DNA of 33,511 nt. Origin: an uncultured Prevotellaceae bacterium (GTDB lineage: Bacteria > Bacteroidota > Bacteroidia > Bacteroidales > Bacteroidaceae). Shown here one piece after another: positions 26,170 through 33,511 of the stretch (position 1 is the stretch's first letter; each line of letters opens with the position of its first letter). A program made the position numbers and the translations under genes. Below the pieces are notes generated by a model, which worked only from the letters and a program-made list of their open reading frames with translations, was not told where the DNA came from and searched no databases. The stretch spans positions 1 through 33,511 of the forward strand of contig CACYKX010000015.1 in the NCBI GenBank assembly GCA_902775075.1. The letters run 5' to 3'.

Positions 26170-27594
26170 ATGAATAAAAAGAATTTCAGTTACTGCCTAA
26201 TGGCGATTGTTTGCACATCTGTTATGACACTTTGCTCTTGCAGCAAAGATAAGGACATTGCACCAGTAGTTGACCCGTATAACGGTCGTGAGTACGTTGA
26301 CCTCGGTCTGTCTGTGAAGTGGGCCACTTACAACATCGGTGCCACAAAACCAGAGGAATATGGCAACTACTTTGCATGGGGCGAGACGACGCCTAAGAGC
26401 GTTTTCAGCTGGGATAACTACAAGTTTACCGCCGATGGTGGCAAGACTCTTACGAAATACACCGGCACTGACAAGAGCATACTTGACAGAGAGGACGATG
26501 CTGCAGCTGCACTCTGGGGCGGCGAGTGGCGTATGCCTACCGCTGATGAGGTTAATGAATTGTTCAACAACACCACGGGCGAATGGATAAAAGAAGGCAA
26601 TCCTGAGTTTGGCGGCGTGGCTGGCGTGAAGTTCACAAGCAACAAGCCTGGCTATACGGATAAATATGTTTTTCTCCCGGCTGCTGGCTGCCGTTTCGAG
26701 TCAGAGCTATATGGTGCAGGTGCAGTCTGTTACTATTGGACGTCATCACTTTACGATGTTGATGCACATCGCGCACACCGTTGCGTCGTGCGTGACACGC
26801 CGGAGGACCCAGTTCGCACCGATGGCCGCCCGGGCGGTCATGCCATCCGCCCCGTATGCCCTGCGGGCAAAGGCTCAGATGAAGAGGGGGGCAGTACGCC
26901 AGAGAAAGATAAGGATGTACCCACCTCGCACAACGGTTATGAATGCATCGACCTCGGCATACGCATCGACGGCAAGAAACTGCTCTTCGCCACCTGCAAC
27001 GTAGGCGCGAGCAAACCGGAGGAATATGGCGACTACTTCGCCTGGGGAGCCACCGCCCCCTACTACACCGGCTACACCATGAACGGCACTTCCGTCACAG
27101 TCACCTCATGGAAAGAAGGTCTGAGCGACGGATACTCACAAGCCAACACACCGTTCTACAGCAGTGGTAGTGGCAGCGATGCCATCTACACCACCTACAC
27201 CGCTGCAGGCGACGTTCTCAGCCTTGAGCACGATGCAGCCCATGCCACTATGGGTGGAGACTGGCGCATGCCTACCACCGAGGAGATGAGAGCATTGTAT
27301 GACAACACCACCTCAAGCTGGACCATCGACTATAATGGTACAGGCATCAGCGGTCACATCTTCAAGGGTAAGGGTGATTATGCTGACAGAACCTTATTCC
27401 TGCCATGTGCAGGTCTCTTCACGGGAGTGACCCATAGCAACAACACCAACGGCTACTATTGGTCCAGCACGCTACAAAACATGTCGAACGGTTATAACAT
27501 GGTTTTCACTCACGGCAGTGGCGTATCAATACAAAGTTACGAACCTCGTTATTTCGGCTTCTCCGTGCGCGCTGTCTTTACGATATCAAAATAA
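26170..27594 (+). CDS. Lipoprotein with two DUF1566/FISUMP-like domains
   Basis: ATG at 26170 (MNKKNFSYCLMAIV) gives 474 residues; an upstream in-frame ATG at 26128 would precede the promoter's start point. A lipoprotein signal peptide ends in LCSC with lipidation at C24. Two homologous domains follow, about 36-235 and 255-474. Both open with a VDLG/IDLG strand and an ATxNxGAxKPEEYGxYFAWG motif, both have a GGxWRMPT segment and both end with YYW(T/S)S and a final VRAV-type strand. This resembles the Fibrobacter succinogenes paralogous domain and DUF1566, folds related to C-type lectins. The protein is predicted surface- or periplasm-exposed, perhaps binding glycans or proteins. The second domain is G+C-richer than its surroundings. 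It lies outside the mobile element. Confidence 0.8.
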   Translation: MNKKNFSYCLMAIVCTSVMTLCSCSKDKDIAPVVDPYNGREYVDLGLSVKWATYNIGATKPEEYGNYFAWGETTPKSVFSWDNYKFTADGGKTLTKYTGTDKSILDREDDAAAALWGGEWRMPTADEVNELFNNTTGEWIKEGNPEFGGVAGVKFTSNKPGYTDKYVFLPAAGCRFESELYGAGAVCYYWTSSLYDVDAHRAHRCVVRDTPEDPVRTDGRPGGHAIRPVCPAGKGSDEEGGSTPEKDKDVPTSHNGYECIDLGIRIDGKKLLFATCNVGASKPEEYGDYFAWGATAPYYTGYTMNGTSVTVTSWKEGLSDGYSQANTPFYSSGSGSDAIYTTYTAAGDVLSLEHDAAHATMGGDWRMPTTEEMRALYDNTTSSWTIDYNGTGISGHIFKGKGDYADRTLFLPCAGLFTGVTHSNNTNGYYWSSTLQNMSNGYNMVFTHGSGVSIQSYEPRYFGFSVRAVFTISK

Positions 27595-27654
27595 AGCGCC
27601 ATCGACCCTTCATTAGTGAGTTCGGCCATCACCTTATCATACAAGCCGATTCTC

Positions 27655-27906
27655 TTATTTGAAAAATTGAGGATATTTTGCTTTTGCCTCTTCTACCTTA
27701 TCGGCCACATACTTCTTGTCTGAACCATTAGCCTCTGTAAGGCATTGATTTATCAACGCACCAGTATCCTTGAGGTCCTCCTCGTAAATACCTTTGTCAG
27801 CATCTATCATCAAGGAACGTAAAAGATAATCGACAGCCTCTTTATGCTGACGTAATGCCTCTGCACGGCTATTGATGTCGCCCTTGGTATTCAGCTGCGA
27901 GTCTCT
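27655..27906 (-). pseudogene. Decayed 3' end of a gene downstream of the CHAT gene
   Basis: In the 325-bp gap after the lipoprotein, the minus strand is open for 83 codons and ends in a natural-looking C-terminus (KKYVADKVEEAKAKYPQFFK, stop at 27655). It has no usable start. Upstream the frame meets a TGA at 27907-27909, while the neighbouring frame continues the apparent protein as RLADVYEETRS; a one-base shift joins both. The EALRQHKEAVDYLL segment looks like a TPR-type helix pair. I read it as the frameshifted tail of a TPR-like protein, its 5' part lost at the CHAT gene end. Nothing else is seen in the gap. Confidence 0.5.
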
Positions 27907-27919
27907 TCATAAACATCTG

Positions 27920-30900
27920 CTAATCTAAAGCGTCCAACAATATAAATGCTGCCCAATATTTGGGGGCATCCCATCCCTTCTCTTTATGAGAGCGAACAGT
28001 CCGTTTCGCGGCTTCCAATGCATCGTGCTTACGCTTGCCATCGCCTATCCAGTTCCTGTAGAACTCAGTCATTAACATACAAGTTGCCTCATCGTCAACA
28101 TTCCAAAGTGACATGAGTATCGATTGAACTCCTGCTTTCTTAAATCCACGTTGAAGACCGAAAACTCCATCGCCAGTAATGACGCCTTGTCCTGTCTGAC
28201 AGGCACTCAGAGCAACAATCTTAACATGATGTAAATCCAATGTCGATATTTCCTGAGCTGTCAATATCCCATCACCCACACCAGAATGTGTCGTTTCTCC
28301 ATCTATCAGAGTTTGTGCGCCAGCCATTAACAAGCCCGAACGTGTCAATGCTTTATCTTCTGTATCTAGTTGGGGTATGTAGAATAATGAAGGGGCTTTA
28401 TCGCTAACCTTTTCCGCATTATAGAAACCATGTGTAGAAATGTGGAGAATATCAATGGGCTTACCATTTAATGCTAAAACTGAAAGTTCAGTACCATCAG
28501 GCCCCGTAAGCAAATAGACGTTTACATGATTCTTTGCTGATTTAATAATGTTATTGATATCCTCTACCTCAGTCTTTGAGCCTGGTAAATATGGTATAGA
28601 AGACATAGCTGCGCGCACGTCACGGAGTGTGAATTTTGCTTCTTTACTCAATGATGCAGCAATGGTATATTGTTTGGCATCAAATTGCAATTTATCAACA
28701 CTTGTCTCATAGTCTAATCCACCATAAACGACAGCAGACGACAGATCCTCTCTATTATAATCTGTAGGTATTAACTCTCGGGCTGAAGATATGCGAAATA
28801 TGTTAAAATCATCAGAGATAAAACGTTGTCCATCTGGAGTCGGCAGTGATTCGATACCAATATTATAAAGGATGCCAGCAGGTGAGATATATACATTTTT
28901 AACTCCATTCATATATTGCATTAATGGTTGCCAACACACCATGGAAAACTCTTTGTTATAAACATTATCCGAGAGCTGGGCAACGGAGAACAGATGAATG
29001 AAACGGGGTGCTTTCCAATCAGAACGAAGCAACAAAGCGGCAATATGCTCTTTGTTATCGTCGAAAGACGTATAACTCATGTATTCTATGACCATATCCG
29101 TTGATTGGAGGTTGTTGCGCACTTGCTCCCATGTCAGATTAAGGCCCTTCGTAAAGTCTCCATACATCTTAGAATCTTCTACCAACTGCCTTTCTAATTG
29201 GTTCTTTCTCACTGTCAGATTTTGGGTAGATAAACCAGCAGCTTCTTGTTGTTGTATCGTTGTGCGAAGATTTTGCAGTTCTTCAAATTTCGCTTTAACA
29301 TCTGCATTATCAGAACCAAGTAATTGTTGCCGCATTACACTCTCCGCAAAAAGGAAAGCCTGCTTGTAAAGCAGAGAATAATTGAAAGTGTACATAGCGA
29401 GGCTATCACTCTGGGTGAGAGCAGAAACATTAGAAATAATGTCATTAAACTCCTTTGTCCATGTTGATGTGTTTTGAAGAATGCTGTTATCTAACCTTGA
29501 AAGAGTAAATTTTAAAAGATCTTCCTTTTCCCTCGCTTCATTTTTCACAAGTGCTTCAGCCTTGTCTTTGATACCCTTCTTATATAATGCCCTGAAACGA
29601 GGCTTTTCTACAGAAGTGCTTGTGAGTCCTGACGTGAGCATAGTAAAAGTATCGAAGCGAAAAGATGCATTTACAAACATTTGAGTTGCCTTTTGAGCAT
29701 CGAAGTTATCAACATCATCACACCATCGAAGTACCTCGTCGAAATTGTCCTTCTGGTCTTGATATATAGCCGAACGACAACACAAAGCTAAATACTCTAC
29801 ATAATTTTTATATCCAGGCAATTGGCTCATGAGAGACAGCACCTTCTGATTTTGAACAATCGCCTCATCAACCTTATTTTGTGCAATCATGCAAACTTCA
29901 AGATACTGTTCATACTTCACAATATAGCGAGGGTCAACGCCAGCAGGACGCAAGAAACTCAAAATCTGCCTTATAATTGTCTCTGCCTGCTGTGGTTGTT
30001 GCATGCCAAGAAATACAGAAGCTTTCTGTTCCATCACCTCTGCACGACCTAATGGTGTTGCATTATATGATGGGTGTTTTAGCATATAATCATCAACAAA
30101 TTGTAATGACTTCTCGTCAGCACTGCCTGGCAAAGAGGCACGATTAGCAATACTCATAAATATGAATTTTTGTTCATCATCGTTAAAACGAGAATCGCTC
30201 AACCATCTTGTGCCATAATTCAGTAACCCCTCCATATCGTGTAAATATCCATAGCAATTAACAGCTCCTAAGACAGAGATTAGAAAATACGTTGCTCGCG
30301 CCTCTGGATGAGTAGCACAATACTCCATCATCTTATTGTATGTCTCTATAGCCTCTGAATACTGAGCATATTGACTTTGGCTTGTAGCTAATTGCATCAT
30401 ACTCACAATATTGTCGCCTTCAGCTGTTTTTGATTGCAGATCAATAGCAGACTGTAATTGATGGTTTTGGGTATAGGCCAGTGTTAACTGAGCTTCTGTG
30501 GCTTTATATTCCAGCGATTCTTTGCCATATAGCTTTTCTTGCAAAGCTAACAATTCTTTTAAAAAAGGTATTGCATTCACATCGGATGTGTCAAAAGTAC
30601 CAACAATAAGTTTTAGTGACTCACAGTACTCCTTGCTTTCATCGCCGTGAGTAGTCTTGACCATTGTGGAATAATCCTTTGCTAATTGACGGGCAGCTAA
30701 TGTATCTTTCTTATAAGCAGTCAAATCATATAGCATGCTTCCCACATCAGAAGAAGCTATTTCTTGACCTTTTGATTTCTTCAATTGATACATCTCTATT
30801 TTATATCCAAGTTCTTTTTCCTTTTCGGTAGTCATTTTGTAACTGTCTTGAGGATTTCTAAGAGAATAAAGATTACTATAATCCAAATAGAGACTTTGCA

Positions 30901-31603
30901 GGATTTTCATATATTCTTCACTGTCTTTTCCGTTTTTCATAATAACATACTCTTTCTTGAGTTCATGAAGCATGACGGATGTTTGCGGCTCTTTACAGAG
31001 TGAGCATTGTAACGCATAACTATCCAGTAATTTGATGTCAAGCGAATCAAGACCTGGGCTATTCTTCCTATAAACCTCCCATAGATTTGCATAGGCTTTC
31101 AACTTGTCCTCTTTCGGCATTTCCCTTTTGTATATAAGTTTTCCAACATACCATCTCAGTAACAATTCATAATCTCTGCCATCTAACAATCTATTGGCAG
31201 TTCTGATTTGGATTGCCTCATCACACAGTAGAAATTCCTTCTGGTATTTCCCTGCAGAGTTGGAAGCCTTTATAATACGTTGTTCCAATAAAGGAAGATA
31301 ATGTTTGGTGTCTTTCCCAAAATAATTACGTCCCTCGTCAAGAAGAGAATCTACAACTATCACATCTTTACTTAAAAGTATTCTTTTATTATTAATTACC
31401 AAACACATCTTATCCATCACTCTCAATCTTACATCTTTATCCTTTGTCTGTCTAAAACATGCAAGATAGCCACTAAGAGCCTTAGATTGTGTAAAAGACT
31501 TCTTAGACCACTCATCAGCTTGAGTCTCAAGTTGAGTTAAATCCTGGGCTGTTGAAATCAAAGTTGAAATCAATAGCAAAAAGAAGATAATAGCTTTTTT
31601 CAT
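27920..31603 (-). CDS. Secreted TPR protein with C-terminal CHAT (caspase-like) protease domain
   Basis: The protein has 1227 residues. MKKAIIFFLLLISTLISTAQ is a signal peptide, so the protein is exported. Residues about 30-700 are helical with TPR-like pairs; a coiled-coil segment lies around 760-830. The C-terminal ~330 residues form a CHAT domain: catalytic His1058 in ILHISTHGFY and Cys1135 in ALSACQTG, followed by the family's GVFGLQRGFKKAG and MSLWNVDDEAT motifs. CHAT peptidases are caspase/separase relatives and some work in defence or cell death, but exported TPR-CHAT proteins of this type are widespread in Bacteroidetes with unknown substrates. The start is 12 bp after the stop of a CHAT C-terminal scrap (31616-31669) and downstream of two tiny ORFs in the same direction. 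Confidence 0.88.
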   Translation of the reverse strand: MKKAIIFFLLLISTLISTAQDLTQLETQADEWSKKSFTQSKALSGYLACFRQTKDKDVRLRVMDKMCLVINNKRILLSKDVIVVDSLLDEGRNYFGKDTKHYLPLLEQRIIKASNSAGKYQKEFLLCDEAIQIRTANRLLDGRDYELLLRWYVGKLIYKREMPKEDKLKAYANLWEVYRKNSPGLDSLDIKLLDSYALQCSLCKEPQTSVMLHELKKEYVIMKNGKDSEEYMKILQSLYLDYSNLYSLRNPQDSYKMTTEKEKELGYKIEMYQLKKSKGQEIASSDVGSMLYDLTAYKKDTLAARQLAKDYSTMVKTTHGDESKEYCESLKLIVGTFDTSDVNAIPFLKELLALQEKLYGKESLEYKATEAQLTLAYTQNHQLQSAIDLQSKTAEGDNIVSMMQLATSQSQYAQYSEAIETYNKMMEYCATHPEARATYFLISVLGAVNCYGYLHDMEGLLNYGTRWLSDSRFNDDEQKFIFMSIANRASLPGSADEKSLQFVDDYMLKHPSYNATPLGRAEVMEQKASVFLGMQQPQQAETIIRQILSFLRPAGVDPRYIVKYEQYLEVCMIAQNKVDEAIVQNQKVLSLMSQLPGYKNYVEYLALCCRSAIYQDQKDNFDEVLRWCDDVDNFDAQKATQMFVNASFRFDTFTMLTSGLTSTSVEKPRFRALYKKGIKDKAEALVKNEAREKEDLLKFTLSRLDNSILQNTSTWTKEFNDIISNVSALTQSDSLAMYTFNYSLLYKQAFLFAESVMRQQLLGSDNADVKAKFEELQNLRTTIQQQEAAGLSTQNLTVRKNQLERQLVEDSKMYGDFTKGLNLTWEQVRNNLQSTDMVIEYMSYTSFDDNKEHIAALLLRSDWKAPRFIHLFSVAQLSDNVYNKEFSMVCWQPLMQYMNGVKNVYISPAGILYNIGIESLPTPDGQRFISDDFNIFRISSARELIPTDYNREDLSSAVVYGGLDYETSVDKLQFDAKQYTIAASLSKEAKFTLRDVRAAMSSIPYLPGSKTEVEDINNIIKSAKNHVNVYLLTGPDGTELSVLALNGKPIDILHISTHGFYNAEKVSDKAPSLFYIPQLDTEDKALTRSGLLMAGAQTLIDGETTHSGVGDGILTAQEISTLDLHHVKIVALSACQTGQGVITGDGVFGLQRGFKKAGVQSILMSLWNVDDEATCMLMTEFYRNWIGDGKRKHDALEAAKRTVRSHKEKGWDAPKYWAAFILLDALD

Positions 31604-31615
31604 AATTATAGTATT

Positions 31616-31669
31616 TTAATCCATTCCGTCAATAAGTATAAAAGGTGTCCAGTATTTGTTAAGCATCAA
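31616..31669 (-). pseudogene. C-terminal remnant of a second CHAT-domain gene
   Basis: One minus-strand frame reads LNKYWTPFILIDGMD followed by a stop. It parallels the end of the intact CHAT protein (PKYWAAFILLDALD, stop), which itself lies immediately downstream. The scrap ends 12 bp before the intact gene's ATG, the spacing expected if two CHAT genes once stood in tandem and the first was deleted down to its last codons. Confidence 0.6.
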
Positions 31670-31778
31670 CACTATCAAGTAACTTCGCCCGATAGTCCTT
31701 TGCCGCCGTGTCTTCGTAATCGTCTTCACGATAGTCGAAGCAGAATGCTCCTCCACAAAAGATTCTTTTATTCTGCAT
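31659..31778 (-). CDS. Tiny ORF, 39 residues, between the 61-residue ORF and CHAT remnant
   Basis: MQNKRIFCGGAFCFDYRED... opens 2 bp after the stop of the 61-residue ORF and ends at a TAA that overlaps the CHAT remnant in another frame. The first ~30 residues (RIFCGGAFCFDYR, KDYRAKLL) look like the start of a real protein, and the ending LLDSVDA may be created by the deletion that left the CHAT scrap. Either a truncated gene or a short co-expressed peptide; no function is assignable. Confidence 0.45.
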   Translation of the reverse strand: MQNKRIFCGGAFCFDYREDDYEDTAAKDYRAKLLDSVDA

Positions 31779-31780
31779 AT

Positions 31781-31966
31781 TTATAGCTTCTTTCTCCGTG
31801 GATTATTCTCACTTTCATCTGCCTCTGCCCAAGGAGTGTCGTCCACACAGTTTGGCACATGTACCCATTCACCGTTTATCAGGTAAGTTCGTCTGTCTTG
31901 ATCTGTTTGCACAGAACTACTTACTGATTTCTTTTCTTTCTTCTTGAAAAACCTAAATATACTCAT
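31781..31966 (-). CDS. Small hypothetical protein, 61 residues
   Basis: It begins MSIFRFFKKKEKK, strongly basic, then has a polar stretch and a RRTYLINGEWVHVPNC segment, and ends acidic then basic. It has two cysteine-free ends and a single Cys (VPNCVDDTPW). There is no signal peptide. It is first in a run leading through the 39-residue ORF to the CHAT gene, with 2 bp between the first two. It may be a short regulatory or substrate peptide of the CHAT protein or the remnant of a longer gene; I do not recognise it. Confidence 0.45.
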   Translation of the reverse strand: MSIFRFFKKKEKKSVSSSVQTDQDRRTYLINGEWVHVPNCVDDTPWAEADESENNPRRKKL

Positions 31967-32046
31967 ACCATTTCCAATGTTGAAACAATTTTCTTTAGCA
32001 TTTCTCTGTTTGACTCCTCAACACGAGACCTATCATATTTCGGCGG

Positions 32047-32054
32047 TAAAGTTA
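32047..32054 (-). promoter_or_regulatory. Possible -7 box (TAACTTTA) for the CHAT gene run
   Basis: TAACTTTA on the minus strand has one mismatch to TAnnTTTG, and would start transcription about 75 bp before the 61-residue ORF. No clear -33 box accompanies it. Confidence 0.28.
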
Positions 32055-32387
32055 CACAAAAAATACGACATTACATCATTAAATATGAAAAAAAGTGATA
32101 AAAAGACGAATTTAGTTACTTCTTATGCCGAAATGCAAGCATTTCTCCTTTGTCTTTTTGCAGAGTAGTCCGAACAAATATAGTCACCCCCTCATTTTTT
32201 GAGGTAAGCATGCTTACAATGCCGATGTACAGGGCGTTTCGGCGATGAGGGGGACAGGCATTATCCGTCACATTACCCCCTCATGACCCTCTCATATCAA
32301 GTAAACCCCACTTTGACTTTCAGAAAAGCCTGTAAGGCGCCATCTTTCTAATTGAAAAATCGACGAGGGGGATTGTGCATAAAAATG
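32055..32387. other. Repeat-rich non-coding spacer next to the IS66 end
   Basis: No gene is seen here. The stretch holds a hairpin CCTCA/TGAGG (32190-32204), a perfect 14-bp palindrome GTAAGCATGCTTAC (32204-32217), several direct and inverted copies of CCCCCTCAT, and the outer arm of a 26-bp inverted repeat (32316-32341). The palindrome starts with GTAAGC, the same word that begins IS66-type ends, so part of this spacer may be debris of earlier insertions. Confidence 0.45.
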
Positions 32388-32430
32388 GTAAGCGTATCCG
32401 CTCTGACGCCTTGCAGGCTTTTCTGAAAGT
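32316..32430. repeat. 26-bp inverted repeat straddling the IS66 left end
   Basis: 32316-32341 and 32405-32430 are reverse complements with two mismatches in 26 bp, both built on ACTTTCAGAAAAGCCTG. The left arm is outside the IS end and the right arm inside it, 63 bp apart. Confidence 0.75.
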
Positions 32431-32441
32431 GCTTACTTTTG
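32411..32441 (+). promoter_or_regulatory. Promoter inside the IS66 left end
   Basis: TTG (32411-32413), 20 bp spacer, TACTTTTG (32434-32441) fits the Bacteroidetes promoter pattern. The start point near 32448 precedes the tnpA ATG at 32472 by ~24 bp. Confidence 0.5.
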
Positions 32442-32471
32442 CATATTCATTTTTTTATCTGATTATGCAAT

Positions 32472-32853
32472 ATGAGTTACAGTGTATTAAGTTCCCGCAA
32501 TGAAAAGGTTTGGGATGACTATTTGTCAGAACTGGCGCTGAATCCCAGTTGGCGTACATAGTTATGAAAATTGGATGAGCCGCAAAGGCTACAGTGCCCG
32601 TGAGGCCAAGGCCCGTGCTGCAAGTTTGCAGCCGGAGCCGCTAAGGAGGGAGTCCATGGCACCTGAAGAATCATTTGTTCCTGTGGTTGTTCGTGAAGGC
32701 TTCCGTCCGGAGTCGAATCCCGGCGATATCCTCACGGGTATCAGCCTGACGCTTCCAGACGGGACGGCGATCAGCATCCGCCGTGGCAGTGCGGAGGCTG
32801 TCGTCTCGTTTCTCAGACTTTATTCGGGGGAGGGCTCGCCATGTTCGGATTAG
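32472..32853 (+). pseudogene. tnpA: IS66 TnpA-like gene, frameshifted
   Basis: ATG at 32472 opens MSYSVLSSRNEKVWDDYLSELALNPSWR and hits TAG at about 32558. One frame over, the protein continues as HSYENWMSRKGYSAREAKAR and runs to 32853, including a DILTGISLTLPDG segment typical of IS66 accessory protein A. A single extra base around 32551-32557 explains the break. The remaining open frame (from 32575) lacks the N-terminal DNA-binding part. Confidence 0.65.
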
Positions 32854-33202
32854 AGGATAGCCGCAGGTACTACGTCTGCCAGCGCTATGTGCGGATGAAC
32901 ACGGGCATCAACGGACTGTCCAAGATTGTGAGTAACGAGCTGAACCGTCCGCTCCTGAACGGCGATGTCTTTATCTTCTTCGGCAAGAACCGCCAGACGG
33001 TGACGGTTTTCTGCTTTACCAGAAGCGGCTGGAGAGAGGGACCTTCGAACTACCCCGTTTCAGACCCGGCCTGAAGGCTGCAGAGATGCCCTACAGGACG
33101 CTTTCTGCCATCATGCGGGGCGTGAGCCTCAAGAGCGTGAGATACCGTAGTAGGTTAAGAATAGGCAAGTCTTGTATTTTACAACCTGCTGATTATCAAT
33201 AA
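32841..33202 (+). pseudogene. tnpB: IS66 TnpB-like gene, internal deletion and frameshift
   Basis: ATG at 32841 gives MFGLEDSRRYYVCQRYVRM, INGLSKIVSNELNRPLLNGDVFIFFGKNRQTVTV, the hallmark pattern of IS66 TnpB (Orf2). After TVTV the frame changes: the expected LLYQKRLERGTFELPRF follows only in another frame and runs to 33202. About ten residues expected between the two halves are missing, so a small deletion has removed them and shifted the frame. The product of the first frame ends at 33074. Confidence 0.7.
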
Positions 33203-33205
33203 AAT

Positions 33206-33511
33206 AAATCAAAAATAACCTGTTTTTTATTTGGTGGTCTCGTCTTTGCCAACGACCGTCTCGGGGAGGCCAACCGCAAGGTGGATGAGCTTCTCCGGAA
33301 GGTGTCATCGCTGGAGGAGCTGCTCGTGCTGAAGAACCAGGAGGAGCAGAAGCAGCGCAATGTCATCAGGGGCCTGGCGAAGATACAGCAGAACAAGTCT
33401 GAGAAGCAGACTCCGCCAGCCGCATCTGATTCGGAAGCTGCGCCGCGGACAGAGCCGAAGCCAAGGGCGAAGACCAACTACGGGGCCAGGCGCAAAGACC
33501 ACTATGAGGTA
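33206..33511 (+). pseudogene. tnpC: IS66 transposase TnpC, N-terminal part, no start codon, runs off window
   Basis: The plus strand is open from about 33206 to the window end, reading GGLVFANDRLGEANRKVDEL, a coiled-coil segment, a KSEKQTPP motif and KTNYGARRKDHYEV, which is the leading region of IS66 transposases just before the zinc-finger part. There is no ATG in this frame here, and the AT-rich stretch 33170-33235 breaks similarity, so the true N-terminus has probably been lost. The catalytic domain lies outside the window. Confidence 0.6.

Larger units (their letters stand above)
32388..33511 (+). mobile_element. Left part of a decayed IS66-family insertion sequence
   Basis: GTAAGCGTATCCG at 32388 matches the GTAAGCG start typical of IS66 terminal repeats. 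Inside follow a Bacteroidetes promoter, then relatives of tnpA, tnpB and tnpC in the usual order. All three show frame or start damage, so the copy is not autonomous. The right end lies beyond the window. The 8 bases before the end (32380-32387) are the expected target duplication but cannot be checked. Confidence 0.75.

Noticed and set aside
26170..27594. Target protein of a diversity-generating retroelement
   Set aside because: DUF1566-like folds are known targets, but no reverse transcriptase or template repeat is seen in the window.
32085..32168. Plus-strand 27-codon ORF beginning MKKSDKKTN
   Set aside because: It is too short, has no promoter or homologue that I recognise, and lies opposite the presumed CHAT promoter region.

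Overview
The window looks like AT-rich Bacteroidales DNA (Bacteroides/Prevotella group). The support is promoter boxes of the TTTG-N20-TAnnTTTG type, a Bacteroidales-style tyrosine recombinase, a DUF3853-like protein, a MobV-type relaxase, an IS66 relative and a TPR-CHAT protein. No species assignment is possible from sequence reading alone.

From about 25980 leftwards lies one end of an integrative mobilizable element carrying a large defence cargo, all on the minus strand. Its outer edge is an isolated tRNA 3' end (25954-25981) taken as the attachment site. Inward follow the integrase (24231-25769), a membrane-anchored post-integrase protein (23014-24201), a terminator, a DUF3853-like protein, a winged-helix replication-type protein and a DnaC-like ATPase. 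Then come a G+C-richer 490-bp tract with three strong inverted repeats (probable oriT) and the relaxase (18612-20405). The other end of the element is not in the window.

A 69-residue HTH regulator preceded by two palindromes then opens a tightly packed run of nine genes (18502 down to 293). In transcription order these are HTH, PLD-nuclease/SNF2 helicase fusion, Eco57I-like adenine methylase, SMC/RecF-like ATPase, TIR protein, one-TM protein, coiled-coil SF1 helicase, a 103-residue unknown, and a DUF4365-nuclease/STAND ATPase resembling Avs sensors. Gaps are 76 bp or less, with several stop/start overlaps. A truncated 58-residue AlbA_2 fragment follows at the left edge. I read this as at least three defence modules under one regulator: a modification/restriction-like pair, a TIR/ATPase/membrane/helicase set, and a STAND nuclease. 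No complete named system is present, so this operon is the best candidate for something undescribed.

Right of the attachment site is flanking DNA of different character. It holds three near-identical terminator-like hairpins in tandem, a lipoprotein with two copies of a DUF1566/FISUMP-like domain, and a secreted TPR-CHAT protein with remnants of relatives on both sides (a C-terminal CHAT scrap upstream, a decayed gene tail downstream). Two tiny upstream ORFs, a repeat-rich spacer and the left end of a decayed IS66-family element running off the window complete this side.
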